Of a DNA stretch of 64,000 nucleotides, positions 43,106 through 52,815 are shown one piece after another (position 1 is the stretch's first letter; every line of letters starts with the position of its first letter). The DNA lies in NCBI RefSeq assembly GCF_016907365.1, contig NZ_JAFBBV010000001.1, positions 4,030,001 through 4,094,000 of the forward strand, read 5' to 3'. The position numbers and the translations under genes are program-made. This DNA is from Oerskovia paurometabola. Lineage in GTDB: Bacteria; Actinomycetota; Actinomycetes; Actinomycetales; Cellulomonadaceae. The notes beneath the pieces were generated by a model, which was given only the letters and a program-made list of their open reading frames with translations, did no database searches and was not told where the DNA came from.

Positions 43106-44536
43106 TCATGCTGCCCGGGCCCCGTCGCCCATCTGGTCGAGGGACCGTCCCTTGGTCTCCGGGAGGAACCGCAGCACGAAGAACACCGCGAACGCCGAGA
43201 CGGCGGCGAAGGTCCCGTAGGTCGCGGGCAGCCCCCACGCCTCGCTGACCACGGGGAACGACCGCGTCACGGCGTAGTTCACGAACCACTGCACGGCCGT
43301 CGCGACCGCCAGCGCCGTCGCCCGGATCGCGGGCGGGAACATCTCCCCGAGCAGCACCCAGCCGAGGGGGCCCCACGTGAGCCCGAACGAGACGACCATG
43401 AGGTTGACCGCGACGAGCGCCGTCATCGCCCACGCCATCGGGAAGACCAGCTCGCCCGAGGCCGACGTCGTCGCCTGCCCGAACGCGAACGCGGTCACCG
43501 CGAGCGCGACCGCCATGCCCACGGACCCGGCCGCGAGCATGGGCCGGCGCCCGAACCGGTCCGCGAGCCCGATCGCCACGACCGTGACCGCGATGTTGAC
43601 GCCGGCCGTCACGAGCGACATCGTCAGGGCCTCGGACTCGGTGAAGCCGACCGACTCCCACAGCGACGTCGAGTAGACGAACACGGCGTTGATGCCGCTG
43701 AGCTGGATGAGGGCAGCGACGCCCAGGCCGATCCACACGATGGGCCGAAGCCCCAGGGCCGGGCCGCGGAGGTCCCGGAGCGAGGACGTGGCGTGCGCCC
43801 CGATCGAGGCGCGAAGGCGGTCGACCTCCTCGTCCACCTCGTCGTCGCCGAGGCCGGTGAACCCCTGCAGGACGCGCTGGGCCTCGATCTCGCGACCACG
43901 GCCCACGAGGTAGCGAGGCGACTCGGGCAGTCGCAGGGCCGCAAGCCCGTACAGCGCTGCGGGGACGAGCTCGGCCAGGAACATCCACCGCCACGCGGGA
44001 ATGCCCGCCCAGAGGTCGTGCACCGCTCCCCCGGCCGCGCGCGACATCGCCAGCCCGACCGCGAGGGCCACGAAGATCCCGATCGTGATGAAGAGCTGCT
44101 GCAGCCCGCCGAGGCGACCGCGAGAGCGCGGCGGCGCGATCTCGGCGATGTACGCGGGGGCCATGACCGACGCCGCGCCGATCCCCACGCCCGCGAGGAA
44201 GCGCACGGGCAGGAGCACGCCCACCGACGGGGCGAACGCAGCAGCCACCGCGCAGAGGCCGAACAGCAGCGCGGAGAGCAGCATGACGCGCACGCGCCCC
44301 AGACGCTCGGACACCGACCCGGCGAACCACGCACCCACCGCGCACCCGAGCAGCGAGAGCGAGGCCACCATGCCGCGCAGGCTCGCGCTCAGCTCGAAGT
44401 GCTCGCTGAGCGCACCGACCGCCGAGTTCACGACCGAGGTGTCGAACCCGAACAGCAGCCCGCCGAGCGCCGCGGCGAGGCACGCGAGGACGACCTTGCC
44501 GGGGACGCGGGGTCGCGGCTGCGTGTCGGTGGTCAT
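43106..44536 (-). CDS. MFS sugar transporter
   Basis: This 476-residue protein has 12 helices. The sugar-porter hallmarks are ALGGLLFGFDTSVVNSA, GSVSERLGRVRVML, LRLPESPRYLV, QLSGINAVFVYS, LADRFGRRPML and a C-terminal FLPETKG. It probably works as a proton-sugar symporter. The exact sugar is unknown. ATG 44536 follows an in-frame alternative upstream that lacks a clear ribosome site. Confidence 0.93.
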   Translation of the reverse strand: MTTDTQPRPRVPGKVVLACLAAALGGLLFGFDTSVVNSAVGALSEHFELSASLRGMVASLSLLGCAVGAWFAGSVSERLGRVRVMLLSALLFGLCAVAAAFAPSVGVLLPVRFLAGVGIGAASVMAPAYIAEIAPPRSRGRLGGLQQLFITIGIFVALAVGLAMSRAAGGAVHDLWAGIPAWRWMFLAELVPAALYGLAALRLPESPRYLVGRGREIEAQRVLQGFTGLGDDEVDEEVDRLRASIGAHATSSLRDLRGPALGLRPIVWIGLGVAALIQLSGINAVFVYSTSLWESVGFTESEALTMSLVTAGVNIAVTVVAIGLADRFGRRPMLAAGSVGMAVALAVTAFAFGQATTSASGELVFPMAWAMTALVAVNLMVVSFGLTWGPLGWVLLGEMFPPAIRATALAVATAVQWFVNYAVTRSFPVVSEAWGLPATYGTFAAVSAFAVFFVLRFLPETKGRSLDQMGDGARAA

Positions 44537-44677
44537 GGTCGGAACCGTTCGCTGCTCATGGTCCGAACACTGCCACGGGGTGGCGGGCCGGGTGCAGCGC
44601 ACGGCGGGTGATCCTCGCCGCGGTCGCACGTGCCAGAACCGGCGAGCCCCCGGGACCACGCGCGTCCTGACAGGACC

Positions 44678-45250
44678 TCAGAGCACCTGGCCCGCGAGCG
44701 CCGCCGACTCCTCGTCCGAGAAGAGCCGGGACCGGATGATGAACCGCACGCCCTCGGGCGCCTCGACGCTGAACCCCGAGCCGCGCCCCGGCACCACGTC
44801 GACCGTCAGGTGCGTGTGGCTCCAGTACTCGAACTGGCTGCGGCTCATCCAGAACGGCACGGTGAACGTCGGCCCCGCGAGGTCGACGGCGTCCGCGCCC
44901 CCGTCGAGCACGATCCCGGCACCCAGCGGACCCGCGGGGCCGCTCAGCGCGACGTCTGCCAGCTCGGGCTCCGCGAGCTCCGAGAACGAGTCGACGACGA
45001 CCAGGTCGCCCAGGTGCACGTCGGCCTCCGACGTGAGGAACTCGCCCTGCGGGTAGCACATGGGTGACGACCCGTCGCAGCACCCCCCGGACTGGTGGAA
45101 CATGAGCTCGCCGTACTGGACCCGCAGGCGGGCGAGCAGCTCGGCCGCGGCGGGGGTCAGCGCCACCCGCTCGGGCAGCACCCGGCCGGGCGAGGACCCC
45201 ACCGCCCCGGGTGCGGTGACCTGCGGGCCGGACGTGACGTCGTCGGGCAT
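44678..45250 (-). CDS. DUF779 protein, partner of aldehyde dehydrogenase
   Basis: This 190-residue protein has the family core LMFHQSGGCCDGSSPMCYPQGEF, with two adjacent cysteines and a third one, and PFWMSRSQFEYWSHTHLTVDVVPGRGSGFSVEAPEG. DUF779 genes usually sit next to acetaldehyde dehydrogenase genes, as here (99 bp downstream of the dehydrogenase). The conserved cysteines suggest a metal or redox role. The function is not established. Confidence 0.9.
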   Translation of the reverse strand: MPDDVTSGPQVTAPGAVGSSPGRVLPERVALTPAAAELLARLRVQYGELMFHQSGGCCDGSSPMCYPQGEFLTSEADVHLGDLVVVDSFSELAEPELADVALSGPAGPLGAGIVLDGGADAVDLAGPTFTVPFWMSRSQFEYWSHTHLTVDVVPGRGSGFSVEAPEGVRFIIRSRLFSDEESAALAGQVL

Positions 45251-45303
45251 GATCCTTCTCCCCTCGTGGCGGACTGGACGGCGGAGCCGCTGACTGGACG
45301 AGC

Positions 45304-45332
45304 GGGCGGGGCCGTGCTTTCTGGCCCCGCCC
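45304..45332 (-). terminator. hairpin between aldehyde dehydrogenase and DUF779 genes
   Basis: GGGCGGGGCC (45304-45313) pairs with GGCCCCGCCC (45323-45332) around a 9-nt loop. Being inside the presumed operon, it may lower DUF779 expression relative to the dehydrogenase. Confidence 0.6.
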
Positions 45333-45349
45333 ACGACGGCGGGCACGGC

Positions 45350-46873
<1,524 letters not shown>

Positions 46874-47001
46874 GTGCGTCTGCCTCCTTGCAGTGCTCTG
46901 TGCCGTGCGTGGCCCGCCGCCTGCCGTCTGCCCGCCGTCCGGCGCGATCCACATCCCGGGGCGCACCGTTGCGCCCGGGTGCACCGGACGTTACGCAGCG
47001 C

Positions 47002-47022
47002 AGGGTTGCAGGAGGGTTGCAG
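47002..47022. promoter_or_regulatory. direct repeat AGGGTTGCAG, candidate activator site
   Basis: AGGGTTGCAG occurs at 47002-47011 and 47013-47022, an 11-bp period that puts both copies on the same DNA face. It lies about 130 bp upstream of the aldehyde dehydrogenase start and just after the AcoR-like gene, where an activator would bind. Confidence 0.5.
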
Positions 47023-47047
47023 TCACGGTGTCAGAACGATCCCGGCG

Positions 47048-48358
47048 TCAGCGCAGCGAGCGGTCCAGCAGCGCGAGGCGCGCGCGGGCCCGGGCCGCCG
47101 CCGGGGTCCCGGGGGCCGCGAGCGCCGCGAGCCGGCGCCACGCCGCGTGGTCGTCGGCGCCCTCGTCGCTCGCGAGCCAGCGCCCCAGCACCCCGACGTC
47201 GCCCGACGCGACGACCGCCCCGCGCACCTCGGCCGACAGCTCGTCGCGCAGCCGCTCGACGCCCGGCGCGACCGACCGCGGCAGCACCGGGCCCGGGTAC
47301 GCGGTGAGCGCGGCGTGGACGTCGCCCGCGGCGAGGAGGTCCCGCACGGTGTCGAGGTCGGTGCGCAGCGGCGCCCCGAGCCGGTAGGGCCGCGACCCGC
47401 CCAGCAACGGCCCGACGGCCCGCCGCAGCCGCGACACCTCCGCGCGCACCGTCACGTCGGACAGCTCGCCGGGGTGCAGCAGGACGGCCAGCTCGTCGGC
47501 GCCGAGCCCCCGCGGCGACGCGGCGAGCAGCAGCAGGATCTCGCTGTGGCGAAGGCTCAGCCGGCCCGACGGCGCAGCGTGCGTGCCGCCGTCGGGCGCG
47601 GACGCGTAGGTGCCCGGTGCGGGCCAGCCCGCTGCTGCGCCCGCCGCGGCGCGGAGCACCCCGTTGGACACGCCCAGCACGTCGAGGCGCGGCGCGAAGG
47701 GGCCGATCGGCGAGCCGGCGGCACTCTGCTCGAACTGCTCGGACCGCTCGGCGAGCTCGCGCTCGACCGCGGCGACCGAGGCGCGCACGAGGGACAGCAC
47801 GAGGCCTGACGCCGCGACCTGGCCGCCCGTGACGTCGAGGACCCCGAGGATGCGCCCCGTGCGCAGGTCTCGCACGGGGGCGGCCGCGCAGTTGAACGAC
47901 TGGACGGGGCGTGTGAAGTGCTCGGCACCGAGGACCTGGACGGGACGGCCCGTCGCGAGGGCCGTGCCGGGTGCGTTGGTCCCCACGCGCTCCTCGCGCC
48001 ACACCGCGCCCTCGACGAAGCCGATGCGTCCGACGTCGTCGCGCACGCTGGCGCTGCCCTCGACCCACAGCAACCGGCCGGCGTCGTCGGTCATCGCGAC
48101 GACCGCGCTCTCCCCCGCGAGCCCCGCGACGAGGAGGTCGCGCACGATCGGCATGGCGCGCGCGAGCGGGTGCCGGGCGCGGTAGGGGCCGAGGTCGGCG
48201 TCCGACATGGACACGTCGGGGTGCGGGACGTCGGGGTCGACGCCGCTGCGGGCGCTGCGCCGCCACGACGCGGCGACGAGGGGGCGGACGCCGGGCGGGA
48301 GCGCTCCCGTGCTCAGGAAGGCGGCGTGCGCGGCGCTCACGGCCGTGGGGTCGGTCAT
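47048..48358 (-). CDS. AcoR-like GAF-domain transcriptional regulator
   Basis: This 436-residue regulator starts with the AcoR-type region VRPLVAASWRRSARSGVDPD. A GAF domain follows (residues 75-200, including EERVGTNAPGTALATGRPV and FNCAAAPVRD). The AAA+ domain of classical sigma-54 activators is absent. Instead a winged-helix-like C-terminal part follows (LSLRHSEILLLLAASPRGLGADELA). It probably senses a small metabolite and activates the aldehyde dehydrogenase gene downstream. It is divergent from a TetR gene. Confidence 0.85.
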   Translation of the reverse strand: MTDPTAVSAAHAAFLSTGALPPGVRPLVAASWRRSARSGVDPDVPHPDVSMSDADLGPYRARHPLARAMPIVRDLLVAGLAGESAVVAMTDDAGRLLWVEGSASVRDDVGRIGFVEGAVWREERVGTNAPGTALATGRPVQVLGAEHFTRPVQSFNCAAAPVRDLRTGRILGVLDVTGGQVAASGLVLSLVRASVAAVERELAERSEQFEQSAAGSPIGPFAPRLDVLGVSNGVLRAAAGAAAGWPAPGTYASAPDGGTHAAPSGRLSLRHSEILLLLAASPRGLGADELAVLLHPGELSDVTVRAEVSRLRRAVGPLLGGSRPYRLGAPLRTDLDTVRDLLAAGDVHAALTAYPGPVLPRSVAPGVERLRDELSAEVRGAVVASGDVGVLGRWLASDEGADDHAAWRRLAALAAPGTPAAARARARLALLDRSLR

Positions 48359-48455
48359 GATCGCCTCCTTCGACGCCTTCGTCGAGTCCTGCCGGTCCTG
48401 GGGCCCAGTGTAGGTGGCTCGGGGCGCGGCGTCCTGGGCCGCGGAACGACGCGAA

Positions 48456-48490
48456 TTAGCAATCTGACACGTAGTGCCTATGATGTCAGC
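48456..48490 (+). promoter_or_regulatory. TetR gene promoter with overlapping operator
   Basis: TTAGCA (48456-48461) and TATGAT (48479-48484) are 17 bp apart. A dyad CTGACA (48464-48469) and TGTCAG (48484-48489) overlaps the promoter. The start ATG lies only 7 nt after the -10, so the transcript is probably leaderless. A repressor on this dyad would block its own transcription. Confidence 0.6.
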
Positions 48491-49096
48491 ATGCCGAAGA
48501 TCATCGGCGGTTCGCTCCACGAGCACCGCGCACAGACCCGTCAGAAGCTCTTCGCGGCGCTCTCGAACCTCATGATGGACCGCGGCTTCGACGCGATCTC
48601 CCTCGCGGACATCGCCGCCGCGGCGGGCGTGGGACGCACCGCGGTGTACAACCACTTCCCCGACAAGGAGTCGCTGCTCCTGGGGTTCATCACGCACGAG
48701 ACCGAGCAGTACGTCGGGACGCTGGAGCGTGCGCTGGAAGGCGTCGACGACCCGGTCGAGCAGCTGCGCACCTACATCCGCCAGCAGGCGCAGCTCAAGC
48801 GCGTCTTCCACCTGGCCCCCGGACCCGACCTGCGCACCGTGCTCTCGCGCGGTACGCAGCAGCGCCTGCGCGAGCACGCCGTGATCGTCGAGGACACGCT
48901 GCGCCGCATCCTCACCGCGGGCATCGCGTGCGGCGAGTTCCCCGAGCAGGACCTCGGCACCACGGTCCAGCTCGTCAACGCGTGCCTCTCGGGCCGCCTC
49001 ATCCCCGAGGACCCCGCCCAGCGCGAGCGCGCGATCGAGGCGACCGAGGCGTTCGTCCTGCGGGCCGTGGGCACCCAGGAGCTCGTCGCCGGCTGA
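48491..49096 (+). CDS. TetR-family transcriptional regulator
   Basis: This 201-residue protein has an N-terminal TetR helix-turn-helix (MMDRGFDAISLADIAAAAGVGRTAVYNHFPDKESLL) and an all-helical ligand domain. The target is unknown, but the promoter dyad suggests autorepression, and the divergent AcoR-like gene could share control. The ATG at 48491 lies almost at the transcription start. Confidence 0.92.
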   Translation: MPKIIGGSLHEHRAQTRQKLFAALSNLMMDRGFDAISLADIAAAAGVGRTAVYNHFPDKESLLLGFITHETEQYVGTLERALEGVDDPVEQLRTYIRQQAQLKRVFHLAPGPDLRTVLSRGTQQRLREHAVIVEDTLRRILTAGIACGEFPEQDLGTTVQLVNACLSGRLIPEDPAQRERAIEATEAFVLRAVGTQELVAG

Positions 49097-49134
49097 GGGT
49101 TGACACCCCGCGCAACAGGCTGCGAGCCTGCGGC

Positions 49135-49953
49135 GTGACCTCGACCGCCCCGACCCCAGCGCCCCGCGCCTTCCTCGCCCCGACCCTCACGTTCGTCCTG
49201 GCGACGTTCGTCGCGTCGGGCGCGCTGCTCCTCCTCCAGCCGGCCTCGGGGATCGACCCGTCGGTGCTCGCGCTCGTCCAGCTCGCCCCCGCGGTCGGGG
49301 CCGGGGTCACGTTCGCGATCTTCCGCAGCCGCCTCGCACCGCTCCTGCCCGACGCCGTCCCGCGCCGTCAGGTCGTCGCTCACCTGGTCCTGGCGTTCGC
49401 CGCGTGCCTGCTCTACTGGGGCGTGCTCGTGGCCGTGCTCCTGGTGCAGGGTGAGCCCCTCGAAGGCGCGCACGGCGTCGCGGGCGTGCCGTTCGTCGTG
49501 CTGACGCTCACGTACCTCGTGGGTGCGGCCGGCGAGGAGATCGGGTGGCGCGGCATGCTCCAGCCGCTGCTCGAGAACCGGTTCTCGCTCCTGGTCGCGA
49601 GCATCGTGACGGGCCTCGTGTGGGGCGTGTGGCACGTGCAGATCTTCACGGCCGGCCCCGTCGTGATCGTGGGCTTCCTCCTCGCGACCGTCGCCCTGTC
49701 GGTGCTCCTCGGCCACTTCGGCCGCGGAACCGTGCGGCAGCGCGTCGCGCTCGCGACCCTCGTGCACTGGCTCGTGAACCTCGCGCTGCTCGTCACGCTC
49801 GGCGACCGGCACGGGACGCCCGACGGAACGATCGCCAACGCGGTCGCCGCGCTCGTGACCACGGCCGTCTTCATGGCGATGTTCGCCGCGGCCCAGCGCA
49901 AGCGCGGCAGGAGCGCGCTCGTGGCACGCCGGACGCAGGACGTCGCGGCATAG
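49135..49953 (+). CDS. CPBP intramembrane metalloprotease
   Basis: This 272-residue multi-pass membrane protein has ABI/CAAX motifs: AAGEEIGWRGMLQPLL (E-E-x3-R), WGVWHVQIF with His, and a later HWLVN. Such Abi-type enzymes cleave or process prenylated or bacteriocin-like peptides, and their targets are rarely known. GTG 49135 is the only sensible start. It lies 38 bp after the TetR gene. Confidence 0.88.
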   Translation: MTSTAPTPAPRAFLAPTLTFVLATFVASGALLLLQPASGIDPSVLALVQLAPAVGAGVTFAIFRSRLAPLLPDAVPRRQVVAHLVLAFAACLLYWGVLVAVLLVQGEPLEGAHGVAGVPFVVLTLTYLVGAAGEEIGWRGMLQPLLENRFSLLVASIVTGLVWGVWHVQIFTAGPVVIVGFLLATVALSVLLGHFGRGTVRQRVALATLVHWLVNLALLVTLGDRHGTPDGTIANAVAALVTTAVFMAMFAAAQRKRGRSALVARRTQDVAA

Positions 49954-50142
49954 GTCGCACGCCCGGCGCGAGCGGGCCGCGGTGTCCCGGCCCGACGACG
50001 GAGCGCGCCTCCCGCCGTCGGCTCACCGCTCCGAGCGAGCCAGTGCCCTCGTCGCCGTCCCGACCGCTTTCGGCCTGTCTCACCGGCGCCCACCGTCGTC
50101 GCTCGCCACACGGCCCTCCCCCAGGGGTGTGGTTCTACGAAG

Positions 50143-50160
50143 CCGCAACAATTGTTGCGG
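50143..50160. promoter_or_regulatory. 18-bp perfect palindrome, candidate operator
   Basis: CCGCAACAATTGTTGCGG is a perfect palindrome with an AT-rich centre, about 137 bp upstream of the MFS gene. It looks like a LacI- or TetR-type operator. The rest of the 344-bp gap (49954-50297) holds no ORF I can support. Confidence 0.6.
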
Positions 50161-50297
50161 CCCCGCAGTAGACGAACCCTCCCGGAGCCGTCAGGATCCG
50201 CTGCCGTGGCGCGGCAGGACCGCACCCGACCGACGCGGCCGGCGCTCCGCCGTCGGGCCGTCGCGGGCTCGCGCCGACGGGCGCCTAGAGTCTTCCG

Positions 50298-51659
50298 GTG
50301 CCCCCAGCCCTCCCCCCGCTCCCCCCTGACGACACCCCGACGCCCCCCGGGCGCCCCGAGGAACCCACCCGCCGGGGGCTCGGCCGGTCCTTCACCAACG
50401 TCTTCACGGCGAACATCAGCTCGAGCCTGGCCGACGGGATCGCGCGCGTCGCCGCGCCGCTCCTCGCCACCCGCCTCACCGACGACCCGCTGCTCATCGC
50501 CGGCATCGCGGCCGTCGCGATGCTCCCCTGGCTGTTCTTCGCGATCCCGTCCGGGGTGCTGCTCGACCGCATCGACCGCCGCCACGCCATGGTGATCGCC
50601 AACGGCGCCCGCACCCTGCTCGCGGCCCTGCTCCTCACGCTGTTCGCGACCGGCACGCTGACCATCTGGTGGCTGTACGTCGTGATCTTCGCGTACGGCG
50701 CGCTCGAGACGCTGTACGACGGCGCGATCCGGGCCGTCGTCCCCGCGATCGTGCGCCGCCCCGACCTGCCGCGCGCCAACTCCCGCATCGAGGCGGGCGA
50801 GCTCGTGGTGCAGAACTTCCTCGCCGTGCCCCTGACGTCGGCGCTGTTCGCGGTGGCCGTCGTGATCCCGCTCGGGATCGGTGCCCTGTCCTACGCGGTC
50901 GCGGGGGTGCTCGCGTTCTTCCTTCCCGCCGCGGCGGCCGGCGCCCACCGGGCGCACCGGAACCGGCTGCGCCGCGCCGACAGACCCGACGGGCCCGGCG
51001 ATCCCGCGGTGCTCGCGCCCGTCCGCACGACCTTCGCCCGCCAGCTCACCGACGGCTTCCGCTTCATCATGAGCCACCCCATGCTGCGCCCGCTGTGGTT
51101 CCTCAGCATCCTGATCGCGCTGTTCTTCGCGGCGGCCATCGCGACCGACGTGCTGTTCGTGCTCGAACGGCTCGACGTGCCCGAGCGGTGGTTCGGCGTG
51201 TTCATGCTCTCGGGGGCCGTGGGCGGGATCGTCGGCGCCGTGGTCGTGAGCCCGCTCAAGGTCCGGTTCGGGGCGGGCCCGGTCATGGCGGCGGCGAACT
51301 TCGTCGGGCCGGTTGCCCTCGTGGTCATGGGGTTCTTCCCGACGGTCCCGGTCGCGGTCGTGTGCTTCGCGGTGTCGTTCGGCTCGACGTCGGTGTGGAA
51401 CGTCCTGGTCATGTCGCTGCGGCAGGCAGCGATCCCGGGGCACCTGCTGGGCCGGGTCCACGGCACGTGGCGCACGCTGCTGTGGGGGACCATGCCGCTC
51501 GGCTCGCTGCTGGGCGGGCTGCTCGCACGCGTCGACCTCACGACGCCGCTGCTCGTCGCGGGCGGGCTCACTGTCGTCGTCGCGGCCGTCGGCTACCGGT
51601 TCCTGCACGGCCTGCCCAACCCGGAGGACGTCGCAGAGCACGCGCTGCCCACGCGGTGA
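50298..51659 (+). CDS. MFS exporter (MFS_3, enterobactin-exporter-like)
   Basis: This 453-residue protein has 12 helices. It belongs to the MFS_3 group, with SSLADGIARVAAPLLATRLT in helix 1, IPSGVLLDRIDRRHAM after helix 2, and RQAAIPGHLLGRVHGTWRTLLWGTMPLG in the C half. Members export siderophores, macrolides or tetronasin-like antibiotics. An iron role is possible since heme and iron genes follow directly, but no iron box precedes it. Confidence 0.85.
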   Translation: MPPALPPLPPDDTPTPPGRPEEPTRRGLGRSFTNVFTANISSSLADGIARVAAPLLATRLTDDPLLIAGIAAVAMLPWLFFAIPSGVLLDRIDRRHAMVIANGARTLLAALLLTLFATGTLTIWWLYVVIFAYGALETLYDGAIRAVVPAIVRRPDLPRANSRIEAGELVVQNFLAVPLTSALFAVAVVIPLGIGALSYAVAGVLAFFLPAAAAGAHRAHRNRLRRADRPDGPGDPAVLAPVRTTFARQLTDGFRFIMSHPMLRPLWFLSILIALFFAAAIATDVLFVLERLDVPERWFGVFMLSGAVGGIVGAVVVSPLKVRFGAGPVMAAANFVGPVALVVMGFFPTVPVAVVCFAVSFGSTSVWNVLVMSLRQAAIPGHLLGRVHGTWRTLLWGTMPLGSLLGGLLARVDLTTPLLVAGGLTVVVAAVGYRFLHGLPNPEDVAEHALPTR

Positions 51660-51705
51660 GGCTCCGTCGCCGCCTGCCCACTCCGTGAGACCTCCCCCAC
51701 AGAGC

Positions 51706-51724
51706 ATAGGTAAACCTCACCTCA
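51706..51724. promoter_or_regulatory. IdeR/DtxR-like iron box before heme oxygenase
   Basis: The 19-mer ATAGGTAAACCTCACCTCA matches the IdeR pattern TTAGGTTAGGCTAACCTAA at most positions, with the central dyad AGGT..ACCT kept. A -10-like TATCGT follows at 51731-51736. Iron-loaded IdeR would repress the gene. Confidence 0.75.
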
Positions 51725-51850
51725 CTGTTGTATCGTTCCTGACACGACGTCATGACGATGTGTCACGACACACCGCGGACCGGCGCCGACCCCCTGGCGC
51801 ACGTGCCGACGTCGTGCACGTGACACGACGAACCGCAGGAGCCCGCTGAG

Positions 51851-52516
51851 ATGACCGCCGAGACCCTTCCCCCCGTGGATGCCGCACCCGCGTCCCTGTC
51901 GCTGCGCCTGCGCGAGGGCACCCGCCCCGAGCACGAGCAGGCCGAGACCACGGGCTTCGTCGAGAAGCTCATGGGCGGCGAGCTCGATGTCGCCGCCTAC
52001 ACCGACCTCGCCGCGCAGCAGTACGCGATCTACGGCGCGCTCGAGCAGGCCAGCGCCCAGATCCGCGACGACGCCCAGGGCGCGACCCTCGTGTTCGACG
52101 AGCTGACCCGCACACCCTCGATCGAGAAGGACCTCGCGTTCCTCGTCGGCCCCGACTGGGCCACCGAGATCCGCATCCTGCCCGCGACCGAGGCCTACGT
52201 GGCCCGCCTCCTCCAGGTCGGCACGTCGCTGTCCGCCTACGCGGCGCACGCCTACACGCGCTACCTCGGCGACCTATCGGGCGGCCAGATCATCAAGCGC
52301 ATGATGGAGCGCCACTACGGGCTCGGCCCCGACGGCCTGGCGTTCTACACGTTCGACGAGATCCCCAAGGCCAAGCCCTTCAAGGACGTCTACCGCGAGC
52401 GCCTCGACGCCCTCGACCTCACGGACGAGCAGATCGCCGAGACGGTCGAGGAGGCCAAGCTGGCGTTCCGCCTCAACAGCGCACTGTTCGCGGAGCTCGG
52501 CGCGGTCCACTGCTGA
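51851..52516 (+). CDS. hmuO: biliverdin-producing heme oxygenase
   Basis: This 221-residue all-helical enzyme opens the heme ring to release iron, CO and biliverdin. The proximal His is in REGTRPEHEQAE near residue 31, and the flexible distal helix in YLGDLSGGQIIKRMMERHYG has the conserved Gly pattern. The length matches HmuO of corynebacteria. It is expected to be iron-repressed by the upstream box and works with the heme importer that follows. Confidence 0.96.
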   Translation: MTAETLPPVDAAPASLSLRLREGTRPEHEQAETTGFVEKLMGGELDVAAYTDLAAQQYAIYGALEQASAQIRDDAQGATLVFDELTRTPSIEKDLAFLVGPDWATEIRILPATEAYVARLLQVGTSLSAYAAHAYTRYLGDLSGGQIIKRMMERHYGLGPDGLAFYTFDEIPKAKPFKDVYRERLDALDLTDEQIAETVEEAKLAFRLNSALFAELGAVHC

Positions 52517-52611
52517 CTGCGCACTGAGCAGCACCGGGCACCACCGAGCGCTGCTGCCGCTTCACCCCGGCCCCTCGGCCCTCGCGGTTGCCGAGCATGC
52601 GGTTGGCGTCG

Positions 52612-52671
52612 GCCGAGCATGCGGTTGTGGTCGAGATTCCCAGGATTCTCGACCACAACCGCATGTTCGGC
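52612..52671. repeat. 25-bp inverted repeat, GAGCATGCGGTTG family
   Basis: Arms 52612-52636 and 52647-52671 pair with one mismatch around a 10-nt loop. A partial direct copy (GCCGAGCATGCGGTTGGC) precedes it at 52590. Core sequence, loop length and the preceding partial copy all match the element at 8110-8173, 44 kb away. It lies after hmuO and probably ends its transcript. Confidence 0.9.
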
Positions 52672-52746
52672 ACCGGGGGCGGCCGCGCCCGACGTCTCCA
52701 AGATCACAGAAGATCCTGGGGACCGGCATGCCTCCTGACGGGCTGC

Positions 52747-52765
52747 GTAGGTTAGCCTCAACTTA
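52747..52765. promoter_or_regulatory. IdeR/DtxR-like iron box before hmuT
   Basis: GTAGGTTAGCCTCAACTTA keeps the TAGGTTAG half of the IdeR consensus and a degenerate second half. It is 51 bp upstream of the hmuT start. It should allow hmuTUV to respond to iron independently of hmuO. Confidence 0.75.
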
Positions 52766-52815
52766 CCCGAAGCCGCCCTCTCGCGTGGGCGGCCGACCTC
52801 TGCTGGAGCCCTGTG

